Assembly: GCA_002310035.1 (NCBI GenBank)
Contig: DBYC01000021.1
Span: 1 to 12,881 of the forward strand
Length of the DNA stretch: 12,881 bases
Direction: 5' to 3'
Source of the DNA: a bacterium UBP6_UBA1196
GTDB lineage: Bacteria; UBP6; UBA1177
Below, one piece after another: positions 1 through 6,712 of the stretch. How positions within the stretch are numbered: the stretch's first letter is position 1; each line of letters starts with the position of its first letter. Under the pieces are notes generated by a model. The model searched no databases and was not told the DNA's origin. It saw only the letters and a program-made list of their open reading frames with translations. The position numbers were made by a program, and so were the translations under genes.

Positions 1-66
1 GCGGTTTCTCCGGCCTTCCTTTTTTTACAGCACTGATTTTCGGGTTATTTTGAAAAAACCGATTTT

Positions 67-94
67 TTGCCTTTTTATATTGTTTCCGTATAAT
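67..94 (+). promoter_or_regulatory. Sigma-70-type promoter of the amylase-pyrF transcript
   Basis: A perfect TATAAT -10 box lies at 89-94. A TTGCCT -35 box (4 of 6 consensus) lies at 67-72, with a 16-base spacer. The predicted transcript start near 101 gives a leader of about 20 bases before the ATG at 121. The same 16-base spacing occurs in the cmk and ftsH promoters of this window, which supports the call. Seen by consensus matching only. Confidence 0.7.
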
Positions 95-110
95 ACTTCG
101 TTTTTATGTT

Positions 111-115
111 GGAGG
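111..115 (+). promoter_or_regulatory. Shine-Dalgarno that fixes the amylase start
   Basis: GGAGG ends 5 bases before the ATG at 121. The in-frame ATG at 106 lies upstream of this site and almost on top of the predicted transcript start, so it has no ribosome binding site of its own. Starting at 121 also places a clean MKK-type lipoprotein signal peptide at the N-terminus. Confidence 0.85.
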
Positions 116-120
116 ATAAA

Positions 121-3100
121 ATGAAAAAATCAGTTCTGTTTTTAATTTTTCTGACAGTTTTCGCTGCAGCATGCAGCAAATCAGGAAGTTCTTCCCCGTG
201 CGACGGCGTAGATTGCAGCGGTCACGGTGTCTGCGACGATTCAAGCGGCAGAGCAACCTGTCTATGCGACGAAGGTTATGTTCCGACCGGAAATCTTGAA
301 TGCGTTCCAGAATGCGAAAGCGAGGATTGCGAACAAACCTGCGAAGAGTGGGAATCTTACGCAAACGGAGAATGCCACGCAAAAGAAGGCAGATGCTCCA
401 AAAACGAAGACTGCAAGAGCAATGAATGCAATATGGAAACCCACTACTGCGAATACACCGGAGCATGCAAAGGCGTGACCTGCAACTATCACGGCGAGTG
501 CGTTGAAAGTTCGGGCTACGGCAGCGGTTACGGCAGCGGAAGTTCATATCAGAGCGACGGAGCCTGCGGGATCACATGCAACTGCAGTGAAGGTTACAGA
601 CTTGAAGTCGGCGAAAACTGTGTTCCGACATGTATTGACGAAAACTGCCCGGCAGAATCCGAATGCGGCGAAAACGCATTCTGTGACGGCGTCGACGAAA
701 ACGGCAAAGAGATCTGCGAATGCAAAGACGGCTTTGATAAAAACGAAAACGGCGAATGTGTTGCCGGAATCACATGCAGTCTCACCTGCGGCGCCGGAAC
801 CTGCGAGTTCAAAGACGAATCCATGACAGATGAATACTGCAAATGCCCTGAAAGCTATATCAATGAAGGCGGTGACGAGAAGGAACCGTGCATCAAAGAC
901 AAATGCTACGATGTAGTATGCGAAGACTGGGAAGAATGCAGTCAGGATGACGGAGAGTGCTATGTTGCACCTTCACGCTGCAATGCAGACAAAGACTGTG
1001 AAGAAGACAAAGCATGCGACTTTGAAGAACATACATGCGGAGAAAATTTCTGCAAGGATGTCAACTGCGGAAACGGCGGCAAATGCTCTGTCAAAGGCGA
1101 AAAACCGGTATGTAACTGCGGACACGGATACTACGACAACAACACCTCATGCGTTGAAATAACTTCGCAGAAACCTGGCTGGGTCGGCGTTCAGTGGCCT
1201 TTCTCGATCACGAAAGTAAAAGACGATAAAAACCCTGAAACTGTTTACGGTCAGATCTGGGTCGACGGTCAAACCGGCACAGGAGTTTCACAGCATTCGG
1301 ACTGGAAGGCTCAGCTGCTTTACAAAAAAGGGACCGGAAGCGCGGAATATCCGGTAATTGCAGATTCATGGCATCAGATCGACGCGCCGTTCCATCCTCA
1401 GCACACAGGCGACAACAACCATGAATACAAAGCTGATTTCCCGACTGACAAACACGGCAATTTCATATACATTTTCAGATTCTCGCTCGATAACGGCAAG
1501 ACATGGTGGTACGGCGACAAAGGTATCGCTGAAAACACGGAGCCGGGACCACGTTTTATAGAATCGGCGACAAATTATCCCGGAAAAGCGAAAATCAACA
1601 AAAATTTCCTTACAAGAACGAATAATGCCTACGAATTCTCTTTCCAATACACAGGAACAGCAGCAATCGACTTCGCTAAATCAATAATCACTTTGAACGG
1701 TGTCGAGACAACTGATTACTCATACGACGAGACGACGAAGACTTTCTCGATTAAGCAGGAAAACCTTGAACCGAACAAATACAGCTGGCTTTTCAGACTT
1801 GTCGATGAAGACGGCAATGAAACAGAACCTTTCTTCGTTCCGGTCTGGATCGGCGAAGGTATTGACTATGCCGATTTCGGCTGGCGTGACGCTTTCATTT
1901 ATCAGATCATGACCGACCGTTTCCTGAACGGCGACACAAAAAATGATGTTCCTGAAAGCGAATTCCCTCATGTAACGCAGGATCTCGAGAAGTGGAAAGG
2001 AGGCGATTTTGCAGGAATAATCAAAAAACTTAGAGACGGTTACTTTACCGACATGGGAGTAAACGCGCTTTGGATAAGCGCTCCGGTCCTCAATCCGCAC
2101 TATGAAAGCAAAGGCGGCACTTCGTCAAGCCAGAATAACACCTATTTCACAAGCTACCACGCATATCATCCGCTTGCGACAGGCTACTCCTTCGACGATG
2201 ACTACGGATATGACAACGAAGGCGTCGATCCTGCTTTCGGAACTGCCGACGAACTCCGCGAACTTATCAAAGAGGCTCACAAGCAGGGAATCAGAGTCAT
2301 TCCTGATCTTGTTGTAAACCATACCTACATCGATGCCGAGATTTACAAAAGACATCCCGGATGGTTCAACCACGAGAACTCATGCGCAGAGCAGGGCTGG
2401 AATGACGCTGTCATCAAAACATGCTGGTTTACTCCGTACATGCCTGATTTCGACTACAACAACGCAGACGCGAGAAAAGCCGTTATAGATCACGCTATAT
2501 GGCTTATACAGCATTTTGATTTTGACGGTTTCCGTGCCGATGCCCTGAAACATATTGAAGATGTTTTCGTCAAGGAACTCCGTTCTGCAGTAAAAGAGAA
2601 AATCGAAACGACTGTCAAAAACCACGATATGCCTGACGAAGCCGAAGTTTTCTACATGGTAGGCGAATCATTGGGCGATGACTGGCCGCGCTACCACACC
2701 CGTGCCGACATGGTTCAGGGCCAGGTAAACGAACAGTTCTACTACATGGCAAAGAATGCTATTCTTAAGGGCACGAGTTACAATACTCTTGCATACGATG
2801 TCACCAACGACTGGGACAGAGCTTACCTCACCGAAAAAGACACTTATAAGCCGGCTGGCGGAAGAGGCGGTTTCCCCGGTGCAGTAATGGGCAACTTCTT
2901 CGGCAACCACGATCAGGACAGAGCACTTTCTGAATGCGGCGGCGATTACACGCGGCTCCAACACGCACAGACTTTCCTTCTCACTTCCCCAATCAACATC
3001 CCGATGCTCTATCAGGGCGATGACATCGGCATGGAAGGAAGACAAGCAGACGGTTTTGACGGCGGAAGACGCGCTGTTATGAAGTTTGACGATCTTTCAC

Positions 3101-3423
3101 AAAAGGAAAAAGACGCTCTGGAGCATGTCCAGAGACTCGGTAAATTCAGAAAAGAGCACCCCGCTTTGAGATACGGAACGCGTTCGACATGCGGCAATTC
3201 GGAAAATGCATGGGTTTACAAACTTAAATGCTCTGCAAGCGACAACGAAAGATGCAAAGACGGCGATACCGTAATCGTCGGAATAAACAAAGGTAATGAT
3301 GATTTCCAAGCAAACTGCGGTGAAAGCGGCGACTTCTATTCTTATGACGAGAGAGATCAAACAAAACATTCCGGTGGAAACGTTACCGTTGAGGCAGGTA
3401 AAAGTTTGCTAATCGGCAAATAA
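121..3423 (+). CDS. EGF-stalked GH13 alpha-amylase-family surface lipoprotein
   Basis: Predicted secreted, lipid-anchored glycoside hydrolase of 1100 residues acting on alpha-glucan outside the cell. Residues 1-17 form a signal peptide ending in FAAA, with the lipidated Cys at 18. Residues 27-344 hold 48 cysteines in EGF-like repeats of the form CxGVxCxxHGxC...CxCxxGY. A module beginning near 350 with VGVQWP, YGQIWVDG and NGKTWWYGD follows, then a probable Ig-like domain (about 480-580). The GH13 barrel starts near 585 at FGWRDAFIYQ. Region I is DLVVNH (D729, H734); the nucleophile is D807 in GFRADALKH; the acid/base is E849 in VGES; the stabilising Asp is D931 in GNHDQ. All catalytic residues are present. 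The C-terminal beta-domain carries four more cysteines. Exact specificity (amylase, neopullulanase or transferase) is not decidable by eye. The first gene of a pair with pyrF. Confidence 0.93.
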   Translation: MKKSVLFLIFLTVFAAACSKSGSSSPCDGVDCSGHGVCDDSSGRATCLCDEGYVPTGNLECVPECESEDCEQTCEEWESYANGECHAKEGRCSKNEDCKSNECNMETHYCEYTGACKGVTCNYHGECVESSGYGSGYGSGSSYQSDGACGITCNCSEGYRLEVGENCVPTCIDENCPAESECGENAFCDGVDENGKEICECKDGFDKNENGECVAGITCSLTCGAGTCEFKDESMTDEYCKCPESYINEGGDEKEPCIKDKCYDVVCEDWEECSQDDGECYVAPSRCNADKDCEEDKACDFEEHTCGENFCKDVNCGNGGKCSVKGEKPVCNCGHGYYDNNTSCVEITSQKPGWVGVQWPFSITKVKDDKNPETVYGQIWVDGQTGTGVSQHSDWKAQLLYKKGTGSAEYPVIADSWHQIDAPFHPQHTGDNNHEYKADFPTDKHGNFIYIFRFSLDNGKTWWYGDKGIAENTEPGPRFIESATNYPGKAKINKNFLTRTNNAYEFSFQYTGTAAIDFAKSIITLNGVETTDYSYDETTKTFSIKQENLEPNKYSWLFRLVDEDGNETEPFFVPVWIGEGIDYADFGWRDAFIYQIMTDRFLNGDTKNDVPESEFPHVTQDLEKWKGGDFAGIIKKLRDGYFTDMGVNALWISAPVLNPHYESKGGTSSSQNNTYFTSYHAYHPLATGYSFDDDYGYDNEGVDPAFGTADELRELIKEAHKQGIRVIPDLVVNHTYIDAEIYKRHPGWFNHENSCAEQGWNDAVIKTCWFTPYMPDFDYNNADARKAVIDHAIWLIQHFDFDGFRADALKHIEDVFVKELRSAVKEKIETTVKNHDMPDEAEVFYMVGESLGDDWPRYHTRADMVQGQVNEQFYYMAKNAILKGTSYNTLAYDVTNDWDRAYLTEKDTYKPAGGRGGFPGAVMGNFFGNHDQDRALSECGGDYTRLQHAQTFLLTSPINIPMLYQGDDIGMEGRQADGFDGGRRAVMKFDDLSQKEKDALEHVQRLGKFRKEHPALRYGTRSTCGNSENAWVYKLKCSASDNERCKDGDTVIVGINKGNDDFQANCGESGDFYSYDERDQTKHSGGNVTVEAGKSLLIGK
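199..1152 (+). other. Cysteine-rich EGF-like repeat region of the amylase
   Basis: Counting the translation gives 48 cysteines between residues 27 and 344, an even number compatible with 24 disulfides. At least five repeats fit an EGF-like pattern: CDGVDCSGHGVC, CKGVTCNYHGEC, CIDENC, CSLTCGAGTC and CKDVNCGNGGKC. Two less regular units (around residues 75-100 and 265-310) lie between them. Such a region probably forms a rigid, protease-resistant stalk that holds the enzyme away from the outer membrane, or it binds a partner. Stalk function is inferred. Confidence 0.8.
514..537 (+). repeat. In-frame 12-base tandem duplication coding GYGS-GYGS
   Basis: GGCTACGGCAGC at 514-525 is followed at once by GGTTACGGCAGC at 526-537, differing by one silent base. 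It lies inside the second EGF-like unit, between its third and fourth cysteines, and is continued by GSSYQS, giving a flexible Gly/Ser/Tyr loop. It looks like a recent slippage duplication. Confidence 0.75.
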
Positions 3424-3425
3424 TC

Positions 3426-3431
3426 GAGAGG
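3426..3431 (+). promoter_or_regulatory. Shine-Dalgarno of pyrF in the amylase-pyrF gap
   Basis: GAGAGG lies between the amylase stop (3421-3423) and the pyrF ATG (3437), with a 5-base gap to the start. The 13-base intergenic gap has no room for a separate promoter or a terminator, so pyrF is probably read from the amylase transcript, or from a promoter inside the amylase gene. Confidence 0.75.
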
Positions 3432-3436
3432 TTTTT

Positions 3437-4132
3437 ATGAAATCGAAAATTTTTGTCGCACTCGATGTCGAAACTAAAGAAAAGGCTCTCGAAATAGTCG
3501 GCGATCTGAAAGGTCTCGGTGCCTGCTTCAAAATCGGAAAGCAGCTTTTCACATCTACCGGTCCGGAGCTTGTCAGAGAGATCGTCGGCATGGGCGAAGA
3601 TGTCTTTCTTGACCTCAAATACCATGACATTCCGAATACTGTCGCAAAAGCGGGCGTCGCTGCGGCAGAACTCGGCGTAAAAATCTTCAATGTCCACGCT
3701 TCTGGCGGAAGAAAAATGATGGAAGCGGTTAGAAACGAGATGGATAAGCTCACAAATCCGCCTCTCGTGCTTGCTGTCACGATTCTTACAAGCCTCGGCG
3801 AAGAAGATATCCGCGAAGTCGGCTTCGACCGCACGATACCCGAGCAGATAGCAAAACTCGCAAAACTTGCAAAAGATTCCGGAATGGACGGAGTCGTCGC
3901 AAGCCCTCTTGAGATCGAACTTATCCGTGAAACATGCGGCAGTGATTTCAAGATCATCACTCCGGGAATACGCCCCGCATTTGCAGCTGTCAACGACCAG
4001 AAACGCATCGCGACTCCGGCTGAAGCTCTCCGCAAAGGAGCAGATTTTCTTGTAATCGGCCGCCCGATCACGGCTGCGGAAAACCGCCGGGAAGCTTTCC
4101 TTAAAATTCTTGAAGAGTGCCGCCTGGCTTAA
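3437..4132 (+). CDS. pyrF: Orotidine-5'-phosphate decarboxylase
   Basis: Last step of de novo UMP synthesis in the cytoplasm: OMP to UMP plus CO2. The 231-residue length fits the short bacterial PyrF family. Catalytic residues are visible: D10 in the first strand (FVALDVET), K32 in CFKIGKQLF, and the signature DLKYHDIPNTV with D59, K61 and D64. The phosphate-binding C-terminal loop reads FLVIGRPIT, and HASGG follows the signature. It follows the amylase gene by 13 bases with its own Shine-Dalgarno, an unusual partnership because pyrF normally sits alone or with other pyrimidine genes. The next gene, cmk, also acts in pyrimidine nucleotide metabolism but has its own promoter. Confidence 0.97.
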   Translation: MKSKIFVALDVETKEKALEIVGDLKGLGACFKIGKQLFTSTGPELVREIVGMGEDVFLDLKYHDIPNTVAKAGVAAAELGVKIFNVHASGGRKMMEAVRNEMDKLTNPPLVLAVTILTSLGEEDIREVGFDRTIPEQIAKLAKLAKDSGMDGVVASPLEIELIRETCGSDFKIITPGIRPAFAAVNDQKRIATPAEALRKGADFLVIGRPITAAENRREAFLKILEECRLA

Positions 4133-4182
4133 AAGCTTATTTGCATCGCCGCATATTTCATCGCATTTTTTAAACTTTAAAT

Positions 4183-4210
4183 TTGATTTTATAAAACTCA
4201 ACATTATAAT
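4183..4210 (+). promoter_or_regulatory. Sigma-70-type promoter of the cmk-ispH-dprA-topA operon
   Basis: A perfect TATAAT lies at 4205-4210 and a TTGATT -35 box (4 of 6) at 4183-4188, spaced 16 bases. The -10 box ends 24 bases before the cmk ATG. The rest of the 102-base gap after pyrF (4133-4182) is A+T-rich and holds two direct copies of CATCGC. I see no convincing rho-independent terminator in it, so read-through from pyrF is possible. Confidence 0.7.
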
Positions 4211-4223
4211 AATGCGTTTTTTC

Positions 4224-4229
4224 GGGAGG
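4224..4229 (+). promoter_or_regulatory. Strong Shine-Dalgarno of cmk
   Basis: GGGAGG sits 5 bases before the cmk ATG at 4235, just downstream of the predicted transcript start. It is the strongest site in the operon; the downstream genes have weaker sites and appear to be translationally coupled. Confidence 0.75.
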
Positions 4230-4234
4230 AGAAA

Positions 4235-4903
4235 ATGAAGAAAATAAGAATAGCGATAGACGGTCCGGCAGGAGCCGGCAAAAGCAGTGTCAGCCGTCTC
4301 ACTGCGGAAAGACTCGGATATTCATACATTGATACAGGTGCGATTTACCGCTCGCTCGCCTTTTCAATGGGCGGCACCGATGTAGAGAATCACTCTAAAA
4401 TCCGTGAGTTGCTGAAAGATTTTGAAGTTTCGTTCAAAATCATAGAGGGCGTCAACCATGTTTTTCTCAACGGGAACGATGTAACTTCCGAAATCAGAAC
4501 GGAAGCTATAAGCATGAAGGCAAGTTCAGTATCCGCGATCCCATTCGTCCGTGAAGCTCTCTTCAACATGCAGAGAAAATACGCTGAAAACGGTGGTGTG
4601 GTCATGGAAGGACGCGACATCGGCACAGTCATCATGCCGGATGCCGAACTCAAGATCTTTCTTACAGCTTCACCTGAAAAACGGGCAAAACGGAGAATGC
4701 TCGAACTCGAGGCAAAAGGTCAGAAAGTAAATTTCGACGAACTTGTCAGAGAAATCAGGGAACGCGATATAAATGACTCGACACGCGCAGTCTCTCCGCT
4801 GAAACAGGCCGATGACGCCGTACTGCTTGACAATTCAGGTATAAACCTTGAACAAACAGTTGATATTATTGTTAAATACGCGAAAGAAAGAGAGGCGGAA
4901 TGA
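4235..4903 (+). CDS. cmk: Cytidylate kinase
   Basis: Phosphorylates CMP and dCMP with ATP to the diphosphates in the cytoplasm. Its 222 residues match the usual bacterial length. The P-loop GPAGAGKSS is at residues 10-18 (K16). The nucleotide-binding YIDTGAIYR follows at 31-39, and the family signature MEGRDIGTVIMPDA contains R127 and D128. The lid-type stretch ASPEKRAKRR and the C-terminal RDINDSTRAVSPLKQA also match Cmk. It is the promoter-proximal gene of the operon; its TGA overlaps the ispH ATG. A cmk-ispH neighbourhood is known in several bacterial groups, especially Clostridia, where rpsA commonly follows; no rpsA is seen here. Confidence 0.97.
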   Translation: MKKIRIAIDGPAGAGKSSVSRLTAERLGYSYIDTGAIYRSLAFSMGGTDVENHSKIRELLKDFEVSFKIIEGVNHVFLNGNDVTSEIRTEAISMKASSVSAIPFVREALFNMQRKYAENGGVVMEGRDIGTVIMPDAELKIFLTASPEKRAKRRMLELEAKGQKVNFDELVREIRERDINDSTRAVSPLKQADDAVLLDNSGINLEQTVDIIVKYAKEREAE

Positions 4904-5796
4904 AAATAACAGTAGCCGACAATTCCGGGGTATGCTTCGGTGTGAGAAGAGCTTTCTCGCTGCTTGAAGAAGCGGTGACAAACGCAAAAAGAAACGGAAT
5001 AAAAGTCGTCATGCTCGGACCGCTCATCCACAATCCGAGAGTGATAAAACAATATGAAGAAAACGGCGTTTCCGTGACAGATATCGATTCTGTACCGGAA
5101 AATTCGTGCATTGTGATCAGAAGCCACGGCATAACCAAAGAAGAACGCGCGAAACTTGACAAATTCAGCGGATTAACGCTTGTCGACACGACATGCCCGT
5201 ATGTCCAGAGGATCCACCAGCTCGTCGAAAAGCGTTCAGCCGAAGGTTTTGCAGTGCTTATCATGGGAGACCGCGAACATTCTGAAGTCAAAGGAATAAC
5301 TTCAATGATCTCAGGTGATTTTTTTGTTATTCACCCTAACGAATTTGATTCAAAAAACGATGAACTTTCCGATTTCATAAAGAACCACGACAAAATTTTT
5401 GCCGTAGCGCAGACCACATCAAGGCCTGCAAATTATGAATATCTTCTTAAGAAAGCGCGTAAGATCACGGCAGAGTTCCAGGGACACAGATTTCTTGCAG
5501 CCGAAACGATATGTACTGCTACTCTCAAAAGGCAGGATTCGGCCGGCGAACTTGCTAAAAAAGTTTCTTCTATGGTCGTCATAGGCGGGAAGATCTCGTC
5601 AAACACGGCAAAACTTTTTCAGGTTGTCTCTGAAAAAAACAAAAACTCGTTCTGGGTAGAATCACCGGAAGATTTCAGCGCTTCCGACACAGAAAAACTG
5701 AAAAATTCGGAAAGCGTCGGCATAACGGCCGGCGCGTCGACTCCTGACGAGCAGATAGCCGAAATAAAATCCTTTCTGGAATCGCTCAATGGTTAG
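4900..5796 (+). CDS. ispH: 4-hydroxy-3-methylbut-2-enyl diphosphate reductase
   Basis: Last enzyme of the MEP (non-mevalonate) isoprenoid pathway. It reduces HMBPP to IPP and DMAPP with an iron-sulfur cluster, in the cytosol. The three cluster ligands are visible: C12 in SGVCFGVRRA, C99 in DTTCPYV and C205 in ETICTATLKRQ. Substrate-binding histidines are H44 (HNPRV), H76 (SHG) and H127, and the catalytic Glu is E129 (EHSEVKG, where HPEV is more usual). SSNT and GITAGASTPDEQI at the C-terminal end are also typical. Its 298 residues are a normal single-domain length, with no fused S1 domain. The ATG overlaps the cmk stop by 4 bases, with AGAGG 4 bases upstream. Its presence means the organism uses the MEP route. 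Confidence 0.97.
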   Translation: MKITVADNSGVCFGVRRAFSLLEEAVTNAKRNGIKVVMLGPLIHNPRVIKQYEENGVSVTDIDSVPENSCIVIRSHGITKEERAKLDKFSGLTLVDTTCPYVQRIHQLVEKRSAEGFAVLIMGDREHSEVKGITSMISGDFFVIHPNEFDSKNDELSDFIKNHDKIFAVAQTTSRPANYEYLLKKARKITAEFQGHRFLAAETICTATLKRQDSAGELAKKVSSMVVIGGKISSNTAKLFQVVSEKNKNSFWVESPEDFSASDTEKLKNSESVGITAGASTPDEQIAEIKSFLESLNG

Positions 5797-6712
5797 AATC
5801 ACTTCGGACAGCCCGGACCATCCGGACAGAATTCTTAACCTGCGTCCAGAGATCGGACTGCCGCTTTTCGAGGAAGGGCGGATCCTCAAATGCGATGCCT
5901 GCGGAATTGCGGTCGTCGGAAGCAGAAAACCGACTCTATACGGTATAAAACTTGCAGGAAAAGTCGCAGAAACAGCAGTAAAAAACGGAAAAACCGTCAT
6001 CAGCGGACTTGCACGCGGAATCGATTCCGAGGCTCACCGCGCAGCTTTGAAACACGGGGGCAGAACGATCGCCGTGCTCGGGACCGGAATAAATATCGTC
6101 TATCCGGAAGAAAACATAGGGCTTGCCGAAGAAATCAAGCTTAGCGGCGCAGTAATTTCGCAGTTTCCGCCCGACACGCCGCCTATCGGGAGAAATTTTC
6201 CGATAAGAAACGAAACCGTGGCAAAAATGTGCGGAACTCTCGTCCTCGTTCAGGCAGCGGCAAAGAGCGGAAGCCTCATCACGGCCAGACTTGCGCTTGA
6301 ATACGGCAAAAAAGTATTTGTCTGCCCGGGAGAACTGGGCGATCCGCTTTTCGAAGGGAACTACATTTTTTTGCAGAAATACCGCGGTCATAAAAATCTG
6401 AAGATACTCATTGATTTCGGAATGCTGTGCGGAACGGCCGCAAACGATCAGTGCACTTTTGAGGATTTTCAGATACAACCTGCCGAAAATACGCAGGAAA
6501 TCAGAAAAAAAGAAATACACCTTGATGGAAAAGAAAAAATTGTTTATAACATCATCGGGACAAAACCCGAGGGAATTGATTTCGACACTATTTCCGTTCT
6601 TTCCGGAATCGGCGCGGCGGAACTCCCGACGATCCTGCTTTCGCTGATTCTTGAAGGCGCGGTAACGGAACTTTCCGGAAAAATTTACAGATTGTGTGAG
6701 GCAAAATTATGA
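5789..6712 (+). CDS. dprA: DprA/Smf-family DNA processing protein, divergent
   Basis: DprA binds incoming single-stranded DNA and loads RecA during natural transformation; many non-competent bacteria also keep it. The Rossmann-like core shows GSRKPTLYG (GSR 44-46), SGLARGIDSEAH (72-83), TIAVLGTGINIVYPEEN, FPIRNE (137-142), SGSLITARLA (160-169) and VFVCPGE. A winged-helix domain fills about 247-303. The start lies 8 bases inside ispH with no clear Shine-Dalgarno, suggesting coupled translation. The N-terminal SAM/HhH-type domain common in longer DprA proteins is absent. Core motifs deviate: RNE replaces the usual RNR, SQ replaces SE, LVQA replaces VVEA, and the G-N-x-LI-x-xGA segment is rewritten as EGNYIFLQKYRGH. 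A CxxC pair (C35, C38) precedes the core. The family is clear; activity in competence is not. Confidence 0.88.
   Translation: MVRITSDSPDHPDRILNLRPEIGLPLFEEGRILKCDACGIAVVGSRKPTLYGIKLAGKVAETAVKNGKTVISGLARGIDSEAHRAALKHGGRTIAVLGTGINIVYPEENIGLAEEIKLSGAVISQFPPDTPPIGRNFPIRNETVAKMCGTLVLVQAAAKSGSLITARLALEYGKKVFVCPGELGDPLFEGNYIFLQKYRGHKNLKILIDFGMLCGTAANDQCTFEDFQIQPAENTQEIRKKEIHLDGKEKIVYNIIGTKPEGIDFDTISVLSGIGAAELPTILLSLILEGAVTELSGKIYRLCEAKL

Noticed and set aside
1..30. A run of T after GGCCTTCC at the left edge that might be the tail of an upstream gene's terminator.
   Set aside because: The matching left arm, if any, lies outside the window, so no hairpin can be shown.
53..68. AAAAAA-CCGA-TTTTTT inverted repeat before the amylase promoter.
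   Set aside because: An all A-T stem in an A+T-rich promoter region is expected by chance and would be unstable; it also overlaps the -35 box.
4133..4182. A possible terminator after pyrF.
   Set aside because: Only 3-4 bp stems (for example GCT-TAAA-AGC) can be formed, and the two CATCGC copies are direct, not inverted, repeats.
3383..4204. A 273-codon open frame on the minus strand opposite pyrF.
   Set aside because: It is antisense to a gene with all catalytic residues intact, lacks a ribosome site and has the skewed composition (many Cys, Phe, Ser and Arg) of a shadow frame.
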